Assembly: GCA_907165065.1 (NCBI GenBank)
Contig: OU015534.1
Coordinates: 34,472,937 to 34,536,936, forward strand
DNA from: Caprimulgus europaeus
Taxonomy: Eukaryota > Chordata > Aves > Caprimulgiformes > Caprimulgidae
Direction: 5' to 3'
DNA: 64,000 nt
Each line of letters starts with the position of its first letter. Within the stretch, counting starts at the first letter, position 1. This document shows, in pieces, positions 22,968 through 36,297 of this stretch. The notes under the pieces are model-generated. The model did not search any database. It was not told the origin of the DNA and saw only the letters and a program-made list of their open reading frames with translations. Position numbers and translations under genes: made by a program.

Positions 22968-24063
22968 ATAGAATAGAATCACAGACTGGTTTGGGTGGGA
23001 AGGGACCTTAAAGCTCATCCAGTCCCAACCCCCCTGCCAGCAGCAGGGACACCTTCCACTAGACCAGGTTGCTCAAAGCCTCATCCAACCTGGCCGAGAA
23101 CACTTCCAGGGAGGAGCAGCCACAGCTTCTCTGGGCAACCTGGGCCAGGGTCTCACCACCCTCACAGCCAAGAATTTCTTCCTCACATCTCAACTAAATT
23201 ACCCTTCTTCCAGGTTCAAGCCATCACCCCTTGTTCTGTCACTCCCTGCCAAAGTCCCTCCCCAGCCTTTCTGGAGCCCCTTCAGGTACTGGAAGGCCAC
23301 TGGAAGGTCTCCCCGGAGCCTTCTCTTCTCCAGGCTGAACGGCCCCAACTCTCTCAGCCTGTCCTCACAGCAGAGCTGCTCCAGCCCTGGCATCATCCTT
23401 GTGGCCTCCTCTGGACTCGCTCAAGTATGTCCATGTCCTTCTTATGTTGGGAGCCCCAGAACTGGAGGCAGCACTGCAGGTGGGGTCTCACCAGGGCAGA
23501 GTAGAGGGGCAGAATCACCTCCCTTGACCTGCTGGCCATGGTGCTCTTGATCCAGCCAACCCAGATGCAGGATCTTGCACTTGGTCTTGTTGAACTTCAC
23601 GAGGTTTGCACAGCCCCACCTCTCAAGTCTGTCAAGGTCTCTCTGGATGGCATCCTGTCCCTCCAACGTGTTGACCAAAACACAGATTGGTGTCATCAGC
23701 AAACTTGCTGAGGGAGCACTCAATCCCCCTGTCCATGTCACCAACAAAGATGTTAAACAGTGCTGGTCCCCACATCAACCCCTGAGGGACACCACTGGTC
23801 ACCAATCTCCACTTGGAGTTGACCACAACTCTTTGAGTGGGACCATCCAGCCAATTCCTTACCCACCAAGTGGTCCATCTGTCCAATCCATGTCTCTTCA
23901 ACTTAGAGACAAGGTTGTTGTGCGGGACAGTGTCAATTGTCTTGCATCTGTCCAGACAGTTGCTCTGCCCTTATCCACCAATGCTGTATCTGCACCACAG
24001 AAGGCCACCAAATTGGTCAGGCATTTTTTGCCCGTAGTGAAGCCACGCTGGCTGTCACCAGAT
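22968..24063 (-). mobile_element. CR1 LINE, RT domain through 3' UTR (longest copy)
   Basis: The 5'-truncated copy runs from 24063 down to its tail 'tgattctattctat' near 22968. On the minus strand 23901-23632 encodes the RT core: a 'SGVPQG' box, then '[13 protein letters not shown]', then 'SLSKFADDT' carrying the catalytic Asp pair. 23747-23442 continues with '[12 protein letters not shown]' and '[15 protein letters not shown]'. 23396-23199 carries '[18 protein letters not shown]', and the 3' UTR follows. A segment of about 60-70 codons after 'CKILHLG' seems to be missing and several frameshifts are present. The enzyme would copy CR1 RNA at a nicked genomic target; this copy cannot. Plus-strand frames here are antisense shadows. 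Confidence 0.95.
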
Positions 24064-26021
24064 GTATGAGATAGGATGAGATAGATGTATGAGAGAATAG
24101 TTGTGATCCAGTTGGATGTTAGCATGTGTCTGAAGCTCAGCACACACTCTTGTTTAGACAATTTCAGCTTTACATCTTTCTGTCTCTACCAATTCTAACC
24201 AGCATGTCTGCCAAAGAGTTTGAAGATTCGGACCTTTGTGTCTTTGGAGGGCTTCAGATTCATGTCACAGGTCTAGATACAGGTGAAGCACACATTTTGG
24301 GTTCAGGGGCTTCTATTCTGCCCAAAACTCTCCTCAGGTGCTTAAGGGTTTTTATCGATATTTTGGATTGTTTTTTAAATTTTCTACTGGCCACCTCCTA
24401 CCTCACCAGGTACATCAACACCTCAGTGCTCAAGGTTTCAGCAGGCCCAGCCATTCCTAAGTATGAAACTTTTTCTAAATGCTCAGCCTTCTGTTAAATT
24501 CTTAATAAAGCCAAAATCTCCTGGCTACTACCAGGCTACTACCTTCTTACAAGAGGTTTTGTAAAGTTTATTTAGGAATTATGTATCACAGCCATTTTTG
24601 GCTTTTCTAGGTTGGGTTTTTTTTTTTCAAATGTACATTTATCAGTAACCATTCCTTCATTTCAAGTAAAATTTCCTGCAAAGCTGATAATATCTGCTCT
24701 TTTTGAGAACTTCAGCTGCCTTGTTATGTGATTGTAATGCTTTTCTGGTTAATTAATAAATGTTAAATCCTGTCCTCTGTGTAAACAACGTCAGATGCTG
24801 TTTCCCTTCAAACTGGTAGGATCAGGTTTATTGAAGTAATCTCTAGTTTCTTGCTATATTTATACTGCATTTCACAAGTTAATTCAATATATTCAAAAAA
24901 TCTTGCAATGCAAGCCATTTTTTTGCCTTCTGTTTTCAAAGTGGTGGAATATCTACATTTAATGAGAGAAATTTGAAGAGAGTAAACATCTCCCTCAAAC
25001 AGGTCTGTGAAAACCCACTCACTTTTCATTTGACAAACAGCACATTGAATATTTAAAGCTATAAAAGTTTGTTTTAAGGACAGTAAAGCCATCATACAAA
25101 ATCAGTCAAAGTATTTGATGACTTCAGGTAGAGAATAGACAAAGAGGAACTCAAGGAAAGATGTGTAGGTGAGAAATATCTTGTATTTCCCATTCATTTC
25201 TAATGAGCACTGGGCAAAATGAGTACAAATAACTAACTGAGACTGTTGGGGTTTTGAGTTTGGTAACTAATGAGATACTTCAAATCCTTTTAAAAAATAA
25301 AAAGTTTAAGGTTTTGAAAACACCCCAAAAAGACGCTCTACTGAACTCGATTATAAGAAAATATATGTTCCAAGCAATATGCCTTTTTTTTATATTAGGT
25401 AAAATATATCCTAACAAGACAACACCTAGAAAATTAATGAACAATCCTATTTAGGCAAATGATGTCTTTTCAATGTTTCCAGTGCTACTTGAACCTGTCG
25501 TGAAAGCTGATCGTTGTGCACCTGGCAAGCACATTAAATGCTTGATTTACTGGGAATTTCAAAGTACTTTTTGAGAATATTCAAATAAATGTCATAAAAC
25601 TGACATTATATGTACCCATGAGTAGTTAACAGATCACTGAAGCCCACTTGAGCTTTCCCAACAAAGGCTGTTCTCAATCCTGACAGTGTCTTCAATGTAT
25701 AGGGACAGGGGATTGTTTATCAGTGAGGCTTTGCCTGTAACAAAACCAGAGTATTCAATTAGCTGTACTTTATTGCTTTATTTATTCTCTCAACTGCCAG
25801 ATGCAAAGCATATACATCTTTATCAGGAAGTCAAAGATGAAACCTTTTTTCTGTTTGTTTTTTTTTCCTGTTATATTTCTTACCTCTCATGTAGCTTTTC
25901 CAAGTCATTCAGGTGTTAAGGATCACAAAAGGAAGAGCTGGATTTCTGTATGCCAGTGGCTGCAGCGCTTGAAAAGTCCAAGGACAGACTAGAAATCTTT
26001 AAGTGGTAACATTTTAATGGG
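24064..26021. other. Unique AT-rich sequence, nothing recognised
   Basis: A 123-codon plus frame (24126-24497) has no recognisable family. A small degenerate 'gatgtatgaga' duplication lies at 24060-24095, exactly at the CR1 truncation point. Confidence 0.45.
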
Positions 26022-26180
26022 TGACATGGCCTTGCAGAAGGATCTAGATAGATTGGAGCATTGGGCAATTATTAACAGCATGAAATTTAACAGGAACAAA
26101 TGTGTAAGTGGAGATGGAAGTGCTGATCTCTTCTCCCAGGGATGCAGTGACAGGCTGTGTGGGAATGGCTCAAAGCTGTG
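26022..26180 (+). mobile_element. CR1 LINE fragment with internal deletion
   Basis: The left part (to about 26103) matches the region just after the RT core, 'LQKDLDRLEHWAI' with 'MKFNRNKC'. It joins directly to a segment that normally lies about 400 bases downstream ('ADLFSQGCSDRLCGNGSKLC', family form '[19 protein letters not shown]'). The 3' UTR is absent. It lies about 120 bases from a minus-strand CR1, giving a head-to-head pair in the interval 26022-26745. Confidence 0.75.
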
Positions 26181-26296
26181 TCAGTGACTCACAATATTCT
26201 ACCTCTGAACTAGTGCATTTCACTGTTGCTGAACTCTTAATTGAAAATCCTAACTCCAGAAAAGCTGGAACCAGCACCAAATAGTGAATTTAAACA

Positions 26297-26745
26297 CAAT
26301 CACAGAATTACAGCATTCTAGTGGTTGGAAAAGACTTTTAAGATCACCAAGTCCAACCATAAACCTCCAACTACACCTCCAAACGATTTCCCTCAGCACC
26401 TCATCTACCTGTCTGTTAAATCCCCCCAGGGAAGGTGACTCCACCACCTCCCTGGGCAGCCTGTTCCAGTGCTTGGCAACCATTTAGGTGAAGAAATTTT
26501 TCCTTTTTTTTTTTTTTCCAAATTTTAACCTCCCTGGTGCAACTTGAAGCCTTTTCCTCTTGTTTTATCACTTGTTACTTGGGAGAAGAGACCGACCCCC
26601 ACCTCTACAACCTCCTTTCAAATAGTTGTAGAGACTGAGAAGGTCTCCCCTCAGCCTCCTTTTCTCCAGGCTAAACAACCCCAGTTCCCTGAGCTGCTCC
26701 TTGTAAGACTTGTTCTCCAGGCCCTTCCCCAGCTTAATGACAAGA
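26297..26745 (-). mobile_element. CR1 LINE 3' end (ORF2 C-terminus + 3' UTR)
   Basis: The minus strand encodes '[20 protein letters not shown]', then '[12 protein letters not shown]', then 'HWNRLPREVVESPSLGGFNR', then a 3' UTR ending near 'ctgtgattgtg'. The copy is 5'-truncated at about 26745. A poly(T) stretch at 26505-26518 is a local expansion. It belongs to the same subfamily as the copy at 53617-54176, judging by the shared 'gttggaaaagacttttaaga'-type 3' UTR. Confidence 0.93.
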
Positions 26746-28017
26746 GTCATGCCTGCAACACCAAAAATATGAGATACAGCAGGTTTGCTGGTCCTAATCC
26801 CTTAACTGTCCAGATTAAAGTCCCAGGAAAAGTGTGCAGACATTGCTTGGATTGGTTGGTTGGTTGGTTGGTTGTTTTTGTGTGTGAAAGCCGTGATGTC
26901 CATCCAGGCATGAGAACAGAGTTTAGGCAAAGCTTCAATTTGAAGTATTTTAATTGTGAGCAAACAGTGCCCAGTCTTAGAAGGCTAAATAATTAGAGGA
27001 AATCACTCTTAGTGTGCCAGTAACCACCCAGCTAAGGTGGGCTATGAAACTGTGCAGGTCCTTGCAAGCACTTCTGACTATGTGCATTTAATGATGGTAT
27101 CTGCCCTTCCCTAAATGAAGATTTCAGTTTTACACAGTTTAAATACCTTGTCTGCAACAGCAAATCTTTCCTGGCATGCAAGTGAAGTTTTGGAAGACTT
27201 GGTACCAACACTGTTTCACCTTTCAGCATCCTTTAATTAACAAGATGCTGTATCTTTAGATTCTGCAAGATATATTCCTCATCTCAACCAGCAAACCTGT
27301 GAAGGCAGTTATAAATGTATTACTCTGACACAATACTCTGAATATTCCATGATCCTATGGCACTGTGTCACAGAGGTGAGACAGGCTCTCCAGCCTCCTA
27401 ATTAGGATTCTTGCAGTGCAAACCAAAAGTCTCTGAAAAATGTAAGTGAATCATGTCTTGTATTCCTTGTTCTCCTGAACCCCAGGTAGTGCTTTAAATT
27501 TGAATCTGCAAAGTCTGATTTTTTTTTCTTAGCATTAAAAAAGTCATGTGACTGTCTTAAATATTGATAGTCTCTGTGAATAAAATTGTCATGACTCTCT
27601 TTTGTTTTGAAAACAAAAAAGTACTTTCTGCAGCCTGTAATATTTACAGAATCCTAAAGGAGGTTGGCTGTCTTATATACTAATTAGACTCCAATATCTG
27701 ATTGGAGTATAAAGAAATCACAGAGAATACCTCAAGTCTAAAACATCACAAGCCCTACACTATCAGACCACTGGCAAAGTCAAATATTTGCAAACCTTTT
27801 ATGAAATATTTTCAATCTCTTGTTAGTTAGCATCACAAAGATGTTGACTTTCTACTCGAAATTTCCCATACAATCATGCCAGTGTGATCTTTTTTAAAGA
27901 AGTTTTTTATTAAACTTGAACAAAACCAGTTTAATTTTGTCAGTTTGTCTTTGTTTCTCTAACTTCCTCTTATTCCTGATTTGTTTGGGGACAAAAGTGT
28001 AAATCCTCCTGATCATT
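26746..28017. other. Unique sequence with a GGTT repeat
   Basis: Only the GGTT short tandem repeat at 26852-26874 is recognised. Confidence 0.5.
26852..26874 (+). repeat. GGTT short tandem repeat
   Basis: Five to six GGTT units. Confidence 0.9.
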
Positions 28018-28085
28018 TGTTGTGGTTTAACCCCAGCTGGCAGCTAAGAACCACACAACCACTCTCTCACTAGTGCTTGTTCCCT
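28018..28085. mobile_element. LTR terminal fragment (avian ERVL-like)
   Basis: The sequence 'TGTTGTGGTTTAACCCCAGC' and the ~45 bases after it match one end of a common avian endogenous retroviral LTR. Resemblance stops near 28085, so about 90% of the LTR is missing. The same LTR type, nearly complete, lies at about 56211-56944. No retroviral coding region is nearby. Confidence 0.75.
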
Positions 28086-31065
28086 TCCTTGGAAATATTT
28101 AGTAAAAGCTGAAAGATTTATATGATCTGAAGAGAAACCAGGGCATCATTATAGCAGCTGCTTCATTTCACTTGCTCTTTAGTATTCTGACAGAATCTTA
28201 TTTCACTTGATTACTGTGTTTTAGTGCAGCAGCCAATTCAAGAGTACTTTAGAAGTGTTTTTCTATAAAAAATTAAAAAGTAAAAACTCATTTTGTATGT
28301 TCTTATAAAATATTTTTCCTACTGATTTAAATAAATATAATGTATTCACAGTAAAATAATTTTTCTCAAACTCTTTGCAAAAAAGCATCTTCCACTGCTT
28401 AACTTCACATTTTGTTCCAAAGATTCAAGATCTTTGTTTCAAGGGCTTACAGCATCTCAATAGTATTATTTCTACAGTGAGATATCATACTGCAGACAGT
28501 AAAATTGTCACATCAAAACATCACTTTGCTAATGAATGCTTTGGTAATTTAAACTCTCTTAAACTGTGGAGCACCTTTACAATTTGTAGCCCTCTAATAT
28601 TCCTCTGCTGCATGTATTTGAAGCCTTCCCAGAACTCTGAATTGCAGGCAGTCAGTTTAAAAATCCTAGGAAGCCAGACCCAGAAGCCAAGATTCCTTTG
28701 TCTTAATTGCAGTAATCACTAAACCATGGTCTGGTTCCTTTTCTTGTCCTTCTCACACTCTTGGTGGCACAATGATCTATTTTCTCTCTACAAAGACCAC
28801 TTGACAGTCTGGTGACCATGTTATTTTTCTGAAAGGTGAGGTGTACATGGGTTTTAAAGGATCCAGATGTTGAGGGCTTACAGATAAAAACTTATTCAGA
28901 AAAGTGCAAACCATCATGGGTTATGTTTTCAGTGAAAGGGACAGTCACTTTATGTTGGACACACCATGCATATTGCTTTTAGTAATACAACTAGACTGTG
29001 GGCAAAAATCTACTGATACCTGATTTGTGAAGGCATTTAGATCAGGGCTAACATGTACAGACACCTGAATAGAAGTAAACAGAAAACTCTGTAATAAAGA
29101 ACAGAGGTGCCAAATTTATTGAGGCATGCAGCAGGTTTTGTTACAGTTGAAGGAGGAAGGCTCTGCATCTCCAGTTTAAATACTGGTGCTAATTGTCTCA
29201 GCCCACCTCAAACCTGCAGTCATTCCATCCCATGGCCTTACTCCTGCTTCTGGTTTGTATTGAACATCCAGTAAACACAGTGGCCAAAATGATATGTCAA
29301 AAATATATGATCTTTGACTTTAGTCTTAATTACTCAAGTTGTTTACCAAGAGAACACTAGAGCAGAATCAGCAGAATGTAATTCAATGGACATTAAAGAT
29401 GTGGATTTTAAAACTTTTTCCTAGGTTACCATTTGCTTTGTAGCCATCTGGAATCCAAAACTTATTTATATTAAATTACTTACTCACTGGGGTTTATTTG
29501 ATTTGAGATTTGTTTCCTCCATTTCCAGAAGGGATGGTTTTTTCTACATGAATTTCAGAAAGTGTATTAAGATAAGAATTATTTAGAAATTGGCATGTTC
29601 TTAATGATAAACTAGTAAGGATCTCTCTTTTTTTTTTTTTTTTTGCTTTTGAAGGTGTATTTTGGAAAGCAAAAAGAAAGCTTTATCTTTATTTTGCTTT
29701 GCTACTTTCTACAATGAGTTGAAGATATGGGCAATGAGTTGAAGATGTGGGTTCTTGACTGGTGTTTCCTTAAACAAAGGCCACCTTGCTATATTGACCT
29801 GTTTCTACAAGCATTTTCTTTAAGAATCCTTTCTATTTTGTGTTCCAAATTACTCTCTCTCAAAGATTCTGTAATTGTGCAAGTAGCTGAAGCTTTTCTG
29901 TCACACTGGAATTACCTGTTTTGTTGTTTGAAATATGGCACCTCTGAAACACAAGATCCTTTGCAATGGAAGTGTTCTGGAGAGACAGAGTTGATGCTGG
30001 TTATAATGAAATATCACTTGATAAACAAATTCCTTCCTGTCTTAGCACAGTCAAACCCTGACCCCACCTACACAAATCTTGCTCACAAATATATCCACTG
30101 GCTTCATGTTCAACAGGGCTACGAAAATGCATTGCCACCAGCTTAATTGCTGTCAGACAAATAGAAGTCAATCTTCATTTTCTGGTACATTTAAAAGGTC
30201 CAATGTTTACTATTAAAAAAAATAAAAATATTTATCAACAAGCCAATGTGTCAGTGGTTTAATGATCATTTCTAATAATGTGAATGCAGGATTTTTTTTC
30301 CAACAGCTTCCTAATTATTAATTCTGCCCAAAACACATCTCTTTTAATAAGGTAAATGGATAACTCTCTGTCCTTGTACACATTCTTTTTTCTAGCAGTA
30401 GCAGAGAAGCTGGCTAGTATAGTTATGAAAACAGAAATGTTTTCGTTGTACCCTTCTGATTTTAATTATTTATAACATATAACCCTGCTTTTTATAGCCT
30501 GCCTTCCTATAGAAAGCTCTGAAAATGTCTGTCTCATCTGGGGCAAGTGCATACTCTCCAGCAATTAACATTTTCAAGATATCAGCTGAGAAAAAGCATC
30601 ATATTAGAGGTGGAAAGATGAACTGGCTGGTTTGTATTAGACAAGGAGTAGGAGATAGAGAAATTTAGTTTGTTTCCATACACTGATGTTATTTTTAAGG
30701 GTCAAAACCACTAAAGACTCTCATACATTCTTCCAGGTATTAATCATCTGAAGACCACCTTAAAATTCAACTTTGGCATTAAACTTTATCAACTAGCTTT
30801 TATTCATGACCAAAATGAACATCTGATATTTGCTTCATTACACAGTTACCCTTAAATCATTATTTTAATATAGTTTGTTAAAAGTTCAGCCAGTATTTCA
30901 GTCTGTATTTCCAGTGTTTTTGGAGCTGGAAATGGGAGGCATCCTGGGTTTTTTTTAGGTTGTCTATGATTAAGGAAGAAAATACACTTTTATGGAATTA
31001 ATTTTTGTATGTTCTACTTCAAATCTGTACATAAAATTTGTATTATGAACATTAATTAAAGGAAG
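28086..31065. other. Unique AT-rich sequence, nothing recognised
   Basis: A 139-codon plus frame (29727-30146) and a 115-codon plus frame (28375-28722) have no recognisable family or splice context. I regard both as chance frames. Confidence 0.5.
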
Positions 31066-31243
31066 ACCTGGACTGGTAGAGTGGGTCCAGAGAAGGGCCA
31101 CAAAAATTATCAGAGAGCAAGAACACCTTTTCTATTCAGAAAACCTGAGAGAGTTGAGGTTTCTTAGCTTGGAGATGAGAAGGAAGAGGGGTTGGACCAG
31201 ATGATCTTTAAAGGTCCCTTCCAAGCCAAATCACTCTATGAAT
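31066..31243 (+). mobile_element. CR1 LINE fragment with internal deletion
   Basis: The left part matches the ORF2 C-terminus ('WVQRRATKII' type, then 'ENLRELRFLSLEMRR'). At about 31185 it joins directly to the 3' UTR ('ggttggaccagatgatcttt' and 'ggtcccttccaagcc'). Roughly 300 bases between these are missing. The tail is 'tcactctatgaatt'. Confidence 0.85.
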
Positions 31244-34200
31244 TAAGTTTCCCATGGTAACATCCACTGATTCCACCTGAAATCAGTTGTACTGTGAACA
31301 TTACAGACAAAAGGTGTCCCAAATTATTTGTAACCTAATCAAACACGAAAAAAAAGAAAAGATATTAAAAAGGAAGGCTTCTAATTTCATGTTTTACAGG
31401 TAACAAACTGACACAACCAAGAATTTCCTCCCTATTGAGATCTGACTTTACATTTACCACCCCGAAGCAGAATATTGCCTGTTAGAATTTCAGTGCACAC
31501 AGTCCACAAACCTAATTTCTCTTATGCAATGCAGGCAATAAATCTGCCATTTTAGTATTGTTGCATATGTATTATACATGTGTAATTTAGCTTCTTAAAT
31601 GGTCATATTCAATAAAGATGAATTCATAATTTATATGCAGTACCAGAAACCCAGGCTACACAAGCTAATGTCCAAATATATTCTGAATAATGTAATGACA
31701 ATCAGTTGTTAGTGTCACCTCTTATTTTTCTTGTTGAACATGCTTTGTAAAAATTTAATTAAAAAAAAAAAGAAGAAAAATTGCATTTCTCTCTGTACTA
31801 ATTATAGATTTTGTAATAAAATATATTTTTTTTTTAGAGTTATAGCACTACAGTCTTAATATCTGCCACTCCATAAATCATTGCAGCACACTGGAAAGCT
31901 CCAAACTGTCACTGGTTGTGTATTAATTGGTGGTTATCATCCTAATCTTTGTGGAATAAGAACCAAGAACTTATATTTTCCACCTTTTTCACCAAAATAA
32001 GCACATCCAAGACTAACTCATTTATTTCCTTGATTTTCTACACATCTAGTCATCTTTCAGTTTCTCCAGCATTCTGGATACAGAAGAATTTCAAGGCCTG
32101 CACAGAAAAGAAATGTAGCTAAGACATTTTCCTCACAGTTTCTTGGTAAGCAGCATTAGCTTCTATAAGCAGCAAAAGTGCTTTATAGATGAATTAAATG
32201 TTATACCAGTTTACCAGATAATGAAAACAAAGGCACCAAAAGCAACTCAGGCAACATTTGTGTAGGCCACTAACACAGGTGAGACTAAAATAAAGCTTTT
32301 TAGACTTTGCCTCCATTTCCTGTGCAATTGTACCTGGCAAGTATCTCTTTCCTACTAAAACTTGTACAATCTACATATGATTTGCATATAAATATGTAAA
32401 AATAACCTGTAACATTTGCATGCTGAAATCAAACATATGATATATGGAAATAACTGAATTAATCAAGATGAAAATTTGACTGCTCAGACTGACCCAAGAA
32501 AAGATTAACAAGTTTATTCTGTTGTTACCTACCCACAATGAAAACAACACGTTAAAAAGTTAAAAAGACTTTTGAAACTCCATTGTCCTATTTTTTCTCA
32601 GTGGTGTAACAAAACCTGTTCTTCGACTCTGAAGTCTATTTACAGAATTGACTTCAGTATGGATTTGCAAAAAATTTTAAGAAACCAGTAGGACTTTTGG
32701 TTCTTAAATAGCTATGAAAAGACAAGCTAAGGGAATTATGACTTTAATACTAAGTATTGCCCCTGTTCTATTAATTTTAATCCCAACCTGGGAGGGTGAG
32801 AGTACGTAACTACTCACAGGAAAATGTCTGTACTGGATGTTTTCAACCAGGAGAGGTGGAAATACCTCTCTGAGAAGGGCTCTTGCAATGCAACACCTAA
32901 GAGCACTGAGCAAACGTGGGGTGAGTACAGCTACCTTAGCTCCTGTAACTGATGCACTTAATCAGAGCAGATGGATATTGCCATTAGCTCGTTACAGCTA
33001 ATTAGGGAATGTATAAAAGCTTGTCTTGCCTTAAGTGGAAAGCAGTGAGTATGAAGGTGGGTGTCTAGCTAGCTATAAGGTCAGGATGATTCACACATAG
33101 GGTAATATTATTTAGAAATAGTATTTCAAAGGAACTCTGAAGCTTTTGTATTTATTTTTTTTCTTAGACAAGCAAGTGGAAAGTAAAAGGCTACTCAAAG
33201 TGTGTTAAAGATTCATCCCTACGTGTTTGTTTTCAGAGTTAAGGAACTTAAACCAGGTCTGTTATACTTTTGTGTTCTATCTCTCTGCTTCTTTATGTAT
33301 AAGACAAAACTGATTACACTTTGCTTCCCTGTTCTCATTGATGTTTAATGTTAATGTAGTAGAACATTGAGCTTTTCCAATGGTTTTGTGTTTTGGGGTT
33401 TTTTTTTCCATTCATTCTGCTTGTTCAGCCAATTGATTCTTTAGTAGCTTTCATCTCCTCAATCCAAAATACTAGCTGGTCTATAAAAGCCAAGAATTGG
33501 AAATTGGTTGGGTTTTCATGGCTGCAATAAATTAGCTGTAAGCAACTTATTTAGATCAAAAAATGTAAATGCATCAACAACAGTCTTAGCTGCTGGAGCA
33601 TTGTCTGCTGAACTCAGTGCAAAGATTATTATTGCCTGGAAGGGGATTTGGAGAGGCCTTTATAAGGAAAGGAAAAGGGCAGAAATGCACTAGAGAAGGA
33701 GTAAGCCAATAGATTTATTTAAAATTCACTTTCTTTGTTAGAGTAAATATCAGTTCAGCCTTTCTTTGTTCATATTTTTAAGTAATGTGATAATTAATGT
33801 GAAAGGTCCAATGAGGACTGTGCACATCTGAAGCTTAGAAGACTTACTGAGAAATTAAGTTAATGTAGAAGCTATAGAAAACATTCAAAAGAACATTAGT
33901 TCGTAAAACAAAGAAACAAAAACAACCCATCCCCTTTAAGCTGTAGTTGCTAGATGCTGCCAAACTGATGTTTGGAATCTTTGTCTGATTTAACACCTTA
34001 CATCATATTAGAGTAAATTTCATTTTGCTATAGATCTTTTTCCCAAGAAGCAGAGGTGTACAGCCCAGCTTTCTGCATTCTTGGATAAATGCACAGGACA
34101 AAAAGCTCAGCAAAACACTTGACTGAGAAAATATTGGAAACCAGCTGTGGAATTTCAATGTGAGGAGGAAAAATAAAAATTCTGAAGAAAAAAATGTAGA

Positions 34201-36186
34201 GCTTGATTTTCTGATTGAAATGTTTTCTGAGTGTACAGAACAAAAGGAGACAAGGGTCAAACCAGATGGTTTTATTAATAATCTTATTTTAGCACTGTGC
34301 AGTTCTCTATCAGTCTCTGTGTTTATAGGCTGTTTGGCAAATGGGTAATGTCTTTTTCTATCTTTCTATTTCATAGCAAATAAATGTAACTAATTAGAAA
34401 AGGACAGTTTTATGTTTACTGACTACCAAAGCTAACTTTTTTTTTTAAACAAATGAAAACTGTCCTCTCCAAGAGGGACAGAAGGTACCTGCCAAATACA
34501 CATGAGGAGCTAACCTTCCTTATGGTTGTTTCAAATAATCCATTTTATGCTAAAAAGTTTAAAAAGTTCAAAGAGATTTTACAGAAGGACTCTTGAGTGA
34601 TGTGCTTTTAGAACCCTCACAGTCAAAATGTTAATGCAGTACCAGAGGTTTCATGCCTCAAACCATTTGAGAAGAGACTTTATCCCCTGGCCTTGCAACT
34701 CAAAGGCTGTGCTTTGCCAGACCAGGATCTGGGAGATTCAGCTGGAAGGGTAGGAATGCGTCTCTGGGTTTATGATGGGTGAATAAACCACCAGAGATGA
34801 TCTTGTTTAGGAACACACCAGTTCCTAATGCAGCTATTTCTGAAGCATACACATCAGGATATGCTCAGGGTGTGAGAAGATGGCTCTCTGAGCATCTTCC
34901 TCAAAGCTGTTTCTGTGTCTTTGGTAATTTATAATCAGCAGAAACATGATTTTTAAACTGCATCTCACTGCCACGTGCAGAGGGAGTCACAGACAACTGG
35001 GAAAAAAATATCCCCAAAAAAGAGTTCTACTGAAATGGATGGACCTTTTTATGCAGCACCTGTAGCATTATTATACCTTTTTGTTTTTTCTTTCCTGGTA
35101 AAATCTAACCCACAAAGGATGCCCTAATCTGAAAAAAAGAACCTATATTACTAAGAACTGGGTGGAAAAGTGCTCCTACCTGAAGAAAGCAATTTTTTGA
35201 ACTTTATCTACTGCATAGCAAATAGAGTAATTTGTAAAATAATGCTAATCTTTTCAGGAAGGAATCATAGCATTAAATAAGGTTCTCTTCATATCTGTTA
35301 ATTGAAAATTCTTTATTCACCCAGGCTGGGATTAACCATTCTACTAAAGACATTTTTACCTTATTTTGTCTAAATTTAAAGCTTCATTTTTTTTTTAACA
35401 GTGACAGCATAGAAACATTCACCTTTGTAAACTTGAAATCTCTCTTACAATACAATATTCTGTGTCACCTTACCTGCTAAACTTTGATTTTCTGGCTAAA
35501 TGACCATTTTAATTGCTTAATGGGCTTGTCATTACCATTATAAAAGTATCTGAGAGTCATTTCAAGACTTGCTGCATAAAAATAAGTGACTGTAATAGAA
35601 GCTGTAAACTAGTCTGGCACATATGTCTTAAAGATCCTTGATTACCTATTTAATTTTCAGCTCTTCTGTGACAGGGAGAGGACATCTGGCAGGTGTGCAA
35701 AACCAGAGACTGGTTTAACGTAGCCCACAGAAGAACTTTCATAGTAGACTCTAGGACCTGTGGCAACCCATGATATTGCAAAAGGCAACAGCTGTAGGGA
35801 TTGGAAAAGACTGGTTTCAAGAGTGGGCAGAGAGCTAGAGCAGCAAAAGGAGCTTTCTGAGGCTTCCTCACACTGCTATGGGGGCCCATTAAGTTAAGCC
35901 AAAAAGAAAAAGGGTTTTGCAGCTGCTAAAAGGAAACTTCTGAGTGCTGGTGGGGGAGTTTGATGTCTAATCAGGCACCAGTAGATCACTGCTATGTGCT
36001 GAATTGCCACCACTCTTAATTTCTAAGCAGAGATGTAACAAAGGAATCATTGCAGTGTGTTCCATGTGTGATGAATGCACCATTGCATACAGTTTCTAGT
36101 AGTAGGTGCTGTTGGAGTTACCTTGGGGTCAGGTACAATTTACCACATCTCTACTGGCTTGTGCTGGCAAGCTCTATATGAGGCAC
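31244..36186. other. Unique AT-rich sequence, nothing recognised
   Basis: No convincing gene. A TATAAAAG preceded by 'ctaattag' sits at 33001-33018 but has no supporting CCAAT or GC boxes. 35640-35900 is GC-richer with a 79-codon minus frame of unknown nature. Confidence 0.45.
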
Positions 36187-36297
36187 CATGAGCACCTCCC
36201 TGGGGAGCCTGTGCCAGTGCTCCAGCACCCTCTGCCTCAAGAACCTCTTCCTCATGGCCAACCTCCCCCTCCCCTGCCACATCTTCCTGCCATGGCC
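36187..36297 (-). mobile_element. Short CR1 LINE fragment
   Basis: Matches the antisense of the ORF2 C-terminal/3' UTR junction ('cacctccctggggagcctgt', then 'ctcaagaacctcttcctcat'). Both ends are lost. The overlapping short frames on both strands come from it. Confidence 0.85.

Noticed and set aside
23575-24069. 164-codon plus-strand frame
   Set aside because: Antisense of the CR1 RT domain read on the minus strand.
29727-30146. 139-codon plus-strand frame
   Set aside because: No recognisable domain, no splice or promoter context, composition typical of random sequence.
33001-33060. TATAAAAG preceded by TAATTA-type site as a promoter
   Set aside because: No other core promoter elements and no transcript-like sequence downstream; such motifs are common in AT-rich DNA.
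35460-35540. CAG|GTAAGG donor-like site on the minus strand
   Set aside because: Frames close within about 40 bases and no good acceptor is present.
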